Part shown: piece after piece, positions 1 to 7,672 of the stretch | Layout of the letters: each line of letters begins with the position of its first letter | How positions within the stretch are numbered: the stretch's first letter is position 1 | NCBI GenBank assembly: GCA_026125285.1 | Contig: JAHCLO010000003.1 | Span: 104,661 to 168,660, forward strand | Origin: Verrucomicrobiia bacterium | GTDB lineage: Bacteria > Verrucomicrobiota > Verrucomicrobiia > Limisphaerales > JADLHS01 | DNA length: 64,000 nt | Reading direction: 5' to 3' | Translations under genes and position numbers: made by a program | The notes under the pieces: generated by a model | Database searches by the model: none | Told to the model about the DNA's origin: nothing | The model's input: only the letters and a program-made list of their open reading frames with translations

Positions 1-2
1 TC

Positions 3-218
3 AGTATGTTTGTAACAAATGTGGACGAACAAACCCTGTTGGTGGTGATTTTCAGGGCGCAGATTGGCGTCGGTGTGGTCAAGTATTTCGCCAACTCCGC
101 TCGCCAGCAGATGGCCGCCCAACTCCAAGCCGCCCAGGAGCGCGATCCCGAAGCCGGCCTGGACCTTTCCATTCTGAATCTCGCCGACACCAGCAGTGTC
201 TTCAAGCGCAAGGGGTGA
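3..218 (+). CDS. C-terminal part of an unknown protein, cut by the window edge
   Basis: This frame is open from the left edge to a TGA at 216-218 and has the strong GC3 of real genes here, at least from about base 50. The tail is hydrophilic and ends FKRKG; a short hydrophobic stretch (VGVVKYF) precedes it. I do not recognise the family. The neighbouring frame over bases 2-90 reads CNKCGRTNPVGG and then a further Cys, which resembles half of a zinc ribbon, so a frameshift near base 60 is possible. An ATG at base 6 exists, but upstream sequence would be needed to place the real start. Confidence 0.45.
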   Translation, partial: SMFVTNVDEQTLLVVIFRAQIGVGVVKYFANSARQQMAAQLQAAQERDPEAGLDLSILNLADTSSVFKRKG

Positions 219-261
219 CGGGCGTGCGCAAGTTGAGTCGCCGTCAGCCCAAGCGATGGCG

Positions 262-501
262 TCACTTCAGTTTGGAGTGACTGCCATCGCAAAACGCGCC
301 ATTCTTCGAATGCTTGCAGCCGCACCAAGCCACGGATTTCGCTTCTGCAACCTCGACTTTCGTTGGCGTGAGAGCCGTGCCTTTGTGAGAACCGTCGCAA
401 AAGGGTTGGGTCTTCGAGCGACCGCAGGCGCACCACCAGTACGCGCCAGGCTTCACCGGCAACACAAATGGCGACCGCTGTGCAATGATTGGCTGTGACA
501 T
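262..501 (-). CDS. CDGSH-type iron-sulfur protein
   Basis: The 79-residue product carries two copies of the CDGSH signature: WCACGRSKTQPFCDGSHKG near residues 23-41 and CGCKHSKNGAFCDGSH near 60-75. Each supplies the C-x-C...C...H ligands that bind a 2Fe-2S cluster in the mitoNEET/CDGSH family. Tandem-motif proteins of about 70-80 residues are the usual bacterial form and are thought to be small redox or Fe-S handling proteins; the partner is unknown. There is no signal peptide, so it is cytoplasmic. It stands alone, with its ATG at 499-501. Family assignment is secure; the physiological role is not. Confidence 0.9.
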   Translation of the reverse strand: MSQPIIAQRSPFVLPVKPGAYWWCACGRSKTQPFCDGSHKGTALTPTKVEVAEAKSVAWCGCKHSKNGAFCDGSHSKLK

Positions 502-588
502 GGTATTGCCCGGGTAAATGGTTAAATCGTGCGTCCTCTCGACCGTGCTCGCCAGTCAAGCGTGTTCGCGAGTGGAGATCCCGAAGGG

Positions 589-714
589 TCAGTGCTTCGG
601 CTCGTCCTTCTCGGCCGCTTGCTTGTCCCGAGTCAGCCACCAAACCAACATCGCTGGACCGAAACACAGTGCCAGTCCGATGGGCATCGTAAAAATACTC
701 CAGAATTTATCCAT
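589..714 (-). CDS. 41-residue single-pass membrane protein
   Basis: A short ORF starts at ATG 714 and stops at TGA 589. It encodes MDKFWSIFTMPIGLALCFGP, then a continuous hydrophobic stretch through AMLVWWL, and ends in a charged tail rich in K, E and D. One transmembrane helix with the charged tail inside is the simple reading. It lies between the CDGSH gene and alanine dehydrogenase, on the same strand as both. There is no strong Shine-Dalgarno sequence, as is common in this window. No function is assigned; the support is composition and topology only. Confidence 0.5.
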   Translation of the reverse strand: MDKFWSIFTMPIGLALCFGPAMLVWWLTRDKQAAEKDEPKH

Positions 715-840
715 AACCGGGCGGGAGATTTGCGGGATCAGCGCGGGAAGTAAAGTTCAGACTTCGATTTCGATTTGAACCCGGTCGCTTCAAGCAGCCA
801 AAGGACTGCCGGTGTGGTCGTGGGATTTCATCCCTCGCCA

Positions 841-1941
841 TTACATCCGCGCGGCGTCCCACGCCATCCCATGCGCCTCGGCCACCGCCTGGTGGGTGAG
901 TTGGCCGGCCATTACATTGATGCCGCCCAGCAGAGCGGGATGCCGATGACACGCCTCGGCCAGTCCGTGATCCGCCAGCGTCTCAACGTAGCGATAAGTC
1001 ACATTGGTCAGGGCCTGCGTGGCGGTGCGCGCGTAGGCGCCGGGCATGTTCGCCACGCAGTAATGCGTCACGCCTTCCTCCACGAACACCGGCTGATCGT
1101 GCGTGGTCGGGCGCGAGGTTTCCGCGCAACCGCCCTGATCAATGGCGATGTCCACCAACACACTGCCCGGTCGCATGCGCCGCAACATCTCGCGGTTGAT
1201 CAGCTTGGGCGCCTTCGCGCCCGGAACGAGCACCGCGCCGATGAGCAAATCCACTTCCGGCAATAAATCCATCAAGTGCGCCTCGCTGGAATACAGGGTG
1301 TGGGCCGTGTGCAGCGTGATGTCGAGAAACCGCATCCGCTCCAGATCCACTTCCAAGATGGTGACATCCGCCCCTAGTCCCTGCGCCATGCGCGCCGCGT
1401 TGATGCCGGAAGCGCCGCCCCCGAGGACAACGACTTTTCCCGGCAGCACGCCCGGCACGCCGCCGAGCAAAACGCCGCTCCCGCCAAAATGTTTGGCCAG
1501 AAAATATCCGCCCACGAGCACCGACATGCGCCCGGCAATTTCGCTCATCGGTTCCAGCAACGGCAACCGACGGTTGACCTCAATGGTTTCGTAAGCGATG
1601 CCGGTCACCGCGGATTTTATCAAAGCTTCCGTGAGCGGTTTGCTGGCGGCCAGATGAAGATAGGTGAACAGGAGTTGACCGGGCCGCAGCAATTCGTATT
1701 CGGCGGGCAACGGCTCCTTCACTTTCACGATCAATTCCGCCTGCTCGAAAACGGCGGCGTGCGCATCTACCAGTTTCGCTCCCGCGTGCTCGTACTCGGC
1801 GTCCGCGTAGCCGGCGCCCACTCCGGCCCCGCGTTCCACCACCACCTGGTGGCCGCGTTTCTGGAGTTGATACGCCGCGGAAGGCAGCAACGCCACGCGA
1901 TATTCCTGACTCTTAATCTCCTTGGGAACGCCGATGATCAT
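841..1941 (-). CDS. ald: Alanine dehydrogenase
   Basis: The 366-residue product matches the full length of NAD-dependent L-alanine dehydrogenases, which interconvert alanine with pyruvate plus ammonia. Visible hallmarks are the N-terminal MIIGVPKEIK, Lys75 in IVKVKEP and His96 in TYLHLA (the pyruvate-binding and catalytic residues of the family), and the Rossmann motif VVVLGGGASG near residue 170 followed by an acidic residue (LEVD) typical of NAD preference. The ATG overlaps the stop of the upstream YihY-like gene by four bases (ATGA), so the two are probably translationally coupled. It would be cytoplasmic and hexameric by family. Confidence 0.95.
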   Translation of the reverse strand: MIIGVPKEIKSQEYRVALLPSAAYQLQKRGHQVVVERGAGVGAGYADAEYEHAGAKLVDAHAAVFEQAELIVKVKEPLPAEYELLRPGQLLFTYLHLAASKPLTEALIKSAVTGIAYETIEVNRRLPLLEPMSEIAGRMSVLVGGYFLAKHFGGSGVLLGGVPGVLPGKVVVLGGGASGINAARMAQGLGADVTILEVDLERMRFLDITLHTAHTLYSSEAHLMDLLPEVDLLIGAVLVPGAKAPKLINREMLRRMRPGSVLVDIAIDQGGCAETSRPTTHDQPVFVEEGVTHYCVANMPGAYARTATQALTNVTYRYVETLADHGLAEACHRHPALLGGINVMAGQLTHQAVAEAHGMAWDAARM

Positions 1942-3839
1942 AAGGGGAAGCTTTGTTTGTCGTCGGTTGATGCCTGGGCGGTGACCGGGCCGGATTCACT
2001 CTCGGCGCCGGCCGGTGAATCCGCCGCGAGGTGCAAGGGCGCTGGCGTCGCCTCCGTAGTTATGGTCGGATCGCGCTCCCCCGCGGAAGTCGCGATGGTT
2101 TCTGATCTTTCGTCCGGGTGGAGCGCCGCAACTGTGGATGCAACATCCGTTTCCCGTTGCGCGGGCGCGGCAAGAGTGAGGCGCGCTTGGGCGCGACTCA
2201 CCAGCGCAAGCACGGAAACCGCGGCTGCCGCCTGTTTCTCGGCGGCCTGGATGCGCGCGAATTCGCCAAACACTTCGTCGCGCGCCGGCTCATCGCTTGG
2301 AGTCGGCTCCTGCCCGCTGGTGGCGCGCATGGCCATCAGGACTTCGTGGCAATTGATCGTTTCCAACGGACGTGCCGGGGCGTAGGCCGTCTCCGATCCG
2401 GTCACTTCGACGACCAGTTTTGCGGCCACCAATGTTTTCATGACCTGCTGGGCCAACCGCATGGGCAGGCCCAGTTCCTCCGTGATCTCTCCCAGCGTCG
2501 GCGCGCCCTGCCCGCGTTGGAACCATTGGCCGACGCAGGTGATGAGGCGCAACGCGACGAACTCTCGCCCGCGCTGGTTCACGGTTTCCGCCTGTTTCTC
2601 CTGTAGATAGGCGCGACGGTTCTGGAAGGTGTAACTGACTTGCGCGCCGAATAACAGGATCAGCCAGGAAAAATACAGCCCGAGCAGGAACACCGGCACC
2701 GCGCTCAACGGGCCGTAGATTTTACCCGCCGTGACGACTTTGGAAGCAAAGAGCACGTTGAACTGGCTGTTGAGATTCCAGAGCAAACCGCCCACCAATC
2801 CGCCCACCAGCGCGGCTTGCCAGTCCACGCGCGTGTTGGGCATCAACATGTAGATCAGCATGAACGTCGCGGTCAGAATGAGCAACGGCGCGAGATAGGA
2901 GGACGCGCCAATCAAGGTGCTGCCGATGAACGGCACCCAGCGGTGCATCCAGGCCTGCGCCGCGTCGAGTTTGCCGCCAATCGTCAGACCGATGGCCAGC
3001 AGCATCAGCATCGGCCCCAGCGTAATGGTGGCCCAGTACTGCACCACGCGCGCCAGCCAGGCCCGGCCACGCGGCACGCCCCAGATGTCGTTGAAAGTCA
3101 CCTCGATGTTGCTCAACAAACCGATGGCAATGAAAATCAAAAAAACAGTGCCCGTCAGCCCCAACGCGCCGCTGTGGATGTTGCCAATGAACGATTGAAT
3201 CTGGCTGACCACGCGGTCGTTGGACCGCAGCAGCAACAGATCATCCACCATGGCGGTCATGAGTTCCGTGCGGCGGCTTTCGGTAACCTCGAGCAAACTG
3301 TCCACGCTGGCCCGAATTTGTTGCGCGACTCGCTCGCGCGCTTCCTGACGCAGCCGGCTCTCCGCGTCGTCCGTTCCCGCCGCCGGCACGATGCGATCCA
3401 CCAGTTCGCCGATGTAACGCGCTTGTTCGGTGCCGTCGCTCTGGAGAATGAGGGGCAGAATCTCCACCACGGCCCGTGTGGCATCCGCCTTCTCTTCGCC
3501 GCCGACCGGCAGCAAATCAAGCTGGGGCGCGACCTGGCTTACGAGATTGCGGATCAATTCCGCGGTCTGTTGTTCACTGCTCTTGAGCAGGCCGGTCGAA
3601 ACGCCCAATCCGACCGCCAGCATGGGAATCAACGCCAGCAAGGTGGTGTATGCCAGGGCCGAAGCGCGCACCGGACAACGATTGCGCACAAAACTGCGTC
3701 CCACCAGAATCCAGAAATGCACGAACTTTTGCAGCCGCGAGAGCCGCGCCTCGCCGGCCAGAGCGAGCTTGCGATCATCAATGAACGCTTCCGCCCGCTC
3801 GAGCAGCGACTGGATGAAGCCTGACGGTTTCTTCGGCAT
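1938..3839 (-). CDS. YihY/BrkB-family inner-membrane protein with winged-helix-like tail
   Basis: The N-terminal two thirds match the YihY/virulence-factor BrkB family: an early ASALAYTTLLALIPMLAV helix, later YWATITLGPMLMLLAIGL, and the helices around YGPLSAVPVFLLGLYFSWL. Between the first and second helices lies a charged segment of about 150 residues predicted to be extracytoplasmic. After the last helix, a region starting near LITCVGQWFQR looks like a winged helix (LGEITEELGLPMRLAQQVM), then a low-complexity Ala-rich tail. The ATG at 3839 (MPKKPSG) is preferred over a TTG at 3860. It is coupled to ald downstream. The function of this family is not settled (it was once called ribonuclease BN in error). 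Confidence 0.85.
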   Translation of the reverse strand: MPKKPSGFIQSLLERAEAFIDDRKLALAGEARLSRLQKFVHFWILVGRSFVRNRCPVRASALAYTTLLALIPMLAVGLGVSTGLLKSSEQQTAELIRNLVSQVAPQLDLLPVGGEEKADATRAVVEILPLILQSDGTEQARYIGELVDRIVPAAGTDDAESRLRQEARERVAQQIRASVDSLLEVTESRRTELMTAMVDDLLLLRSNDRVVSQIQSFIGNIHSGALGLTGTVFLIFIAIGLLSNIEVTFNDIWGVPRGRAWLARVVQYWATITLGPMLMLLAIGLTIGGKLDAAQAWMHRWVPFIGSTLIGASSYLAPLLILTATFMLIYMLMPNTRVDWQAALVGGLVGGLLWNLNSQFNVLFASKVVTAGKIYGPLSAVPVFLLGLYFSWLILLFGAQVSYTFQNRRAYLQEKQAETVNQRGREFVALRLITCVGQWFQRGQGAPTLGEITEELGLPMRLAQQVMKTLVAAKLVVEVTGSETAYAPARPLETINCHEVLMAMRATSGQEPTPSDEPARDEVFGEFARIQAAEKQAAAAVSVLALVSRAQARLTLAAPAQRETDVASTVAALHPDERSETIATSAGERDPTITTEATPAPLHLAADSPAGAESESGPVTAQASTDDKQSFPL

Positions 3840-3977
3840 ACGGCAGTCCCAAACTAACAAAGCGGAGTTTCAACACAAGCGTTCCCAGAAAGTTGCCATT
3901 CCTTTTCGTCGCTCCTGTGTATTGCCCTTTCCCGTTGCCCAATGTGGCGGTTAGACTAATATGCCAATGAATTCGTC

Positions 3978-6692
3978 ATGGCCCTGCATCCAAATTTTCC
4001 GACCTCGCCCTACGCGCCGTTGATTCCCGACCACCGCTGGTTTCCGGCGGCCGAGGAAATGCGCAGTACGGCCTACGAAAAGCTGCTCCCGCCGCTCGTC
4101 GCCAAAGTCCGGAAGGAAATTTACGCCTGGCGAAACAAGGGCTACGCGGGCGCGTCTGTTACGACTGTCGCCCTGTTGCGGCACTGGTTCGAGGCGGAAC
4201 ACTTGACCGAAAACGGCGACGGCGCGCTGTCCACGTTCCGCTACTATTTCGCCCAGCGCGAGGCCGTGGAGACGATCATCTGGCTTTACGAGGTCAAGGG
4301 GGCGCGCGACAAATACGACCTGCTGCGCTTCGACGCCTCCGGCGCGGTCTCCTCCGGCATGTTTGCCGAGGACTGGCCGCGCTATGTCTTGAAGATGGCC
4401 ACCGGCGCGGGCAAGACCAAGGTCCTGTCGCTGCTGATTGCCTGGAGCTTCTTCCACAAGCTCTACGAACCCGATTCCACGCTCGCCCGCAACTTCCTCG
4501 TCATCGCGCCGAACATCATCGTTCTCGACCGCTTGCGCGCGGACTTCGACGGCCTGAAGATCTTCTTCAACGACCCGATCCTCCCACCCAACGGCCACGA
4601 GGGGCACAACTGGCGCGATGATTTTCAAGTCACGCTCCACATCCAGGACGACGTCCGCATTGTGCGCGATACCGGCAACCTCTTCCTCACGAACATCCAC
4701 CGCGTCTTCCTCGGCGACGTGCGCGACCCCTCGCTGGAGGACGACGACCTCCGCGATTATTTCCTCGCCGACGCCTTTGGCAACAAGCCCGTCGGCAAGA
4801 CCACCGACAGCAAAACCGACCTCGGCGAGATCATCCGCGAAGTCCAGGAGCTTGCCCTGTTCAACGACGAGGCGCACCACATCCACGACGAGCGCATGGC
4901 GTGGTTCAAATCCATTCAGGACATCCACCACAAGATGCTGCAAAAGGACAGCCGCCTCGCCTTGCAGGTGGACGTCACCGCCACGCCCCGCCACGACAAC
5001 GGCGCGATCTTCGTCCAGACCGTCAGCGATTATCCGCTGGTCGAGGCCATCCACCAGAACGTCGTCAAGCATCCCGTCCTGCCCGATGCCGCCAGCCGCG
5101 CGAAGCTGGCCGAGAAGAAAAGCGCCATCTTCACCGAGAAATACGACGATTACCTCAAGTTGGGCATCGAGGAGTGGCGCAAAAGCCACGCGGAGCACAA
5201 GCAGCTTGGCAAGAAAGCCGTCCTCTTCGTGATGGTGGACGACACGCGCAACTGCGACGAGGTCGGCGAATACCTGCAAAAGATCGCCCCCGAGCTGCAG
5301 GGCGCGGTGCTCGTCATTCACACCAAGAACAACGGCGAAATCTCCGAGGCTGCTTCCGGCAAGAACAAGGAAGAACTCGAACTCCTGCGCAAACAGTCCA
5401 ACGAGATTGACGCCTGGGCCTCGCCCTACAAGGCCATCGTCTCCGTCCTGATGCTCAAGGAAGGCTGGGACGTGCGCAACGTCACCGTCATCTGCGGCCT
5501 GCGCGCCTACGTTGCCCAATCCAACATCCTGCCCGAGCAAACGCTCGGTCGCGGCCTGCGCCGCATGTATTTCGGCAACGACGCCGTGAAGGAAACCGTC
5601 TCCGTCATGGGCACGCCCGCCTTCATGGATTTTGTCGAGTCCATCCAGAGCGAAGGCGTCACCTTCGAGCGCGTGCCGATGGGCGGCGGCACGGAACGCC
5701 ACGACTCCCTCATCGTGGAAGTGGACACCGAGAACGCGGACAAGAACCTCGATGACCTCGACATCCCGCTTCCCAAGCTCACCCGCCGCTTCCAGCGCGA
5801 GTTCAAGAACCTCGACGCCCTCGACCCCGCGAAGTTCGGCAACCAGCTTCTCCCGTTCAAACCCTTCACACCGGAGGAAACCCGCGAGATCGTCTTCAAG
5901 ACCATGCTCGACGCCGAGATTCACCACACCATCACGCTCGACGGCGCGGGCGTGGCCGACTACCGCTCCGTCGTCGCCTTCTTCGCGCGGCAGTTGCTCA
6001 AAGACCTGCGGCTCGTCGGCGGCTACGATGTGCTTTACGGCAAGGTAAAGACCTTCATGCGCGAGTGCCTGTTCACGCCCTCGCCTGTGAACCTCGAAGA
6101 CCCTGTCGTGCTCCGCAATCTCTCCGAACCTGACGCCGGCAAGATTCTCTACGACTCGTTCAAAGCCGCCATCAACGCCCTCACCATCCAGGAAAGCGGC
6201 ACGACGCGCATCGAAGACCGCATCCGCCTCAAGGAAATGCGGCCCTTCCGCACCGACTACCGCGCGAACCTTTCCGCCAGCAAGAGCATCTTCAACAAAG
6301 TCGTCGGCGAACCCAACTCCGGCGGCTTCGAGCTCCGCTTCGCCGCGTTCCTGGAAGAAGCAGCCGACGTGCAGGCGTTCGCCAAAAACTACCTCGCCAT
6401 CGGTTTCCGGCTCGATTACATCAAAGCCGACGGTGACCTGGCCAACTACTACCCCGATTTCATCGTCCGCACCCACGACGGCAAAATCTGGCTCGTCGAG
6501 ACGAAAGGCCGCGCCGAACTGGACCTGCCGCAGAAGATCGCCCGTCTCAAGCAATGGTGCGCCGACGCCACCGCTGCCGAGGAAAACGGCCAGCAATACG
6601 ATTTCATTTTCGTGGACCAGAACAGCTTCGAGAAGCACGCCCCGAAGACCTTCGCCACGCTGGCGACCGCCTTTACCGACTACAAAGGCTGA
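3978..6692 (+). CDS. Type III-like restriction endonuclease, Res subunit
   Basis: The 904-residue product is a superfamily 2 helicase with a C-terminal nuclease. Walker A is MATGAGKT near residues 139-146, the DEAH box is FNDEAHH near 295, motif III is VDVTATPR, and motif VI is LPEQTLGRGLRRM near 518. The C-terminus has a PD-(D/E)xK nuclease signature, YYPDFIV near 823 followed by VETKG near 840. This architecture belongs to type III Res subunits, which translocate or slide on DNA and cleave with Mod. It starts the Res, Bro-N, Mod locus; the Bro-N gene starts 2 bases after its stop. It is divergent from the YihY gene across a 138-bp gap. Confidence 0.88.
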   Translation: MALHPNFPTSPYAPLIPDHRWFPAAEEMRSTAYEKLLPPLVAKVRKEIYAWRNKGYAGASVTTVALLRHWFEAEHLTENGDGALSTFRYYFAQREAVETIIWLYEVKGARDKYDLLRFDASGAVSSGMFAEDWPRYVLKMATGAGKTKVLSLLIAWSFFHKLYEPDSTLARNFLVIAPNIIVLDRLRADFDGLKIFFNDPILPPNGHEGHNWRDDFQVTLHIQDDVRIVRDTGNLFLTNIHRVFLGDVRDPSLEDDDLRDYFLADAFGNKPVGKTTDSKTDLGEIIREVQELALFNDEAHHIHDERMAWFKSIQDIHHKMLQKDSRLALQVDVTATPRHDNGAIFVQTVSDYPLVEAIHQNVVKHPVLPDAASRAKLAEKKSAIFTEKYDDYLKLGIEEWRKSHAEHKQLGKKAVLFVMVDDTRNCDEVGEYLQKIAPELQGAVLVIHTKNNGEISEAASGKNKEELELLRKQSNEIDAWASPYKAIVSVLMLKEGWDVRNVTVICGLRAYVAQSNILPEQTLGRGLRRMYFGNDAVKETVSVMGTPAFMDFVESIQSEGVTFERVPMGGGTERHDSLIVEVDTENADKNLDDLDIPLPKLTRRFQREFKNLDALDPAKFGNQLLPFKPFTPEETREIVFKTMLDAEIHHTITLDGAGVADYRSVVAFFARQLLKDLRLVGGYDVLYGKVKTFMRECLFTPSPVNLEDPVVLRNLSEPDAGKILYDSFKAAINALTIQESGTTRIEDRIRLKEMRPFRTDYRANLSASKSIFNKVVGEPNSGGFELRFAAFLEEAADVQAFAKNYLAIGFRLDYIKADGDLANYYPDFIVRTHDGKIWLVETKGRAELDLPQKIARLKQWCADATAAEENGQQYDFIFVDQNSFEKHAPKTFATLATAFTDYKG

Positions 6693-6694
6693 CC

Positions 6695-7621
6695 ATGAGT
6701 GAACTCAAACCAAATCCTGAAACTCGCATCGCCCTGTTCCAGCGCAAGGAAGTCCGCCGCACCATTCACAACAACGAATGGTGGTTCGTTATCGCGGACG
6801 CCGTTGCAGCCTTGACCGATTCAGTTGACCCGCAGGGTTACATCAAGGATATGCGCCGCCGCGACCCGGAACTTGCCAAAGGGTGGGGGCAGATTGCCAC
6901 CCCCCTTTCCATCCAGACCGCTGGCGGCCCGCAGAACCTCAACTGCGCCAACACCGAGGGCCTTTTCCGCATTATTCAATCCATCCCCAGCCCCAAGGCC
7001 GAGCCATTCAAACGCTGGCTCGCCAAAGTCGGCTACGAGCGTGTGCAGGAAATTGAAGACCCCGAACTCGCCACCAGGCGCACCCGCGCCCTCTACAAAG
7101 CCAAGGGCTACTCCAATGACTGGATCGAGAAGCGAATGCGCGCCATCGCCATTCGCGATGAACTCACCGACGAATGGAAAAAGCGCGGCGTCCGCGAGCA
7201 GCGCGAATACGCCATTCTCACCGCCGAAATCTCCAAGGCCACGTTCGGCCTGACTCCCACGCAATACGCCGAGTTCAAGCGCCTCAAGCGCGAGAATCTC
7301 CGCGACCACATGACCGACCTCGAACTCATCTTCTCCATGCTCGGTGAGGCGTCCACGACGGAAATCACCCGGACACGCGACGCGCAGGGCTTTCCCAAAA
7401 ACAAACAAGCCGCGCACGCAGGCGGCACGGTCGCCGGCAACGCCCGCCGTGAACTGGAAGCGAAAAGCGGCCGCAAAGTCGTCACCAGCCAAAACTACCT
7501 GGCCCTCACAGAGTCAGCGAAGCAGGCTAAACAATTGGCGGGCAAACGCGGCAAAAAAAAGGCCCACCATCCACCTGAGCGGGATACCCCGCGACGCCAT
7601 GAAGACGACTTTCAGTGGTAG
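6695..7621 (+). CDS. Bro-N domain protein inside a restriction-modification locus
   Basis: The start ATG lies 2 bases after the res stop; a longer reading into res is not needed. Residues about 12-110 fit a Bro-N domain (phage antirepressor/baculovirus BRO type): IALFQRKEVRRTIHNNEWWF, VIADAVAALT, GGPQNLNCANTEGLFRII and KAEPFKRWLAKVG. The C-terminal half is helical and highly charged, ending in a Lys/Arg-rich tail. Bro-N proteins are DNA-binding and are best known from phage and mobile DNA. Co-transcription with res and mod suggests a regulatory or accessory role in restriction, but this is inference. 308 residues. Confidence 0.8.
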   Translation: MSELKPNPETRIALFQRKEVRRTIHNNEWWFVIADAVAALTDSVDPQGYIKDMRRRDPELAKGWGQIATPLSIQTAGGPQNLNCANTEGLFRIIQSIPSPKAEPFKRWLAKVGYERVQEIEDPELATRRTRALYKAKGYSNDWIEKRMRAIAIRDELTDEWKKRGVREQREYAILTAEISKATFGLTPTQYAEFKRLKRENLRDHMTDLELIFSMLGEASTTEITRTRDAQGFPKNKQAAHAGGTVAGNARRELEAKSGRKVVTSQNYLALTESAKQAKQLAGKRGKKKAHHPPERDTPRRHEDDFQW

Positions 7622-7672
7622 CAGGCCGAAGCAATAGAAACTGACCTTCGCCCAACGCGCAAACAGTTATTT

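Noticed and set aside
3839..3860. Upstream TTG start for the YihY-like gene
   Set aside because: An ATG seven codons later gives a more natural N-terminus (MPKKPSG), and there is no Shine-Dalgarno sequence for the TTG.
3951..6638. 895-codon open frame antisense to the Res gene
   Set aside because: The opposite strand encodes clear helicase and nuclease motifs; the antisense frame is open only because of high GC3 in res.
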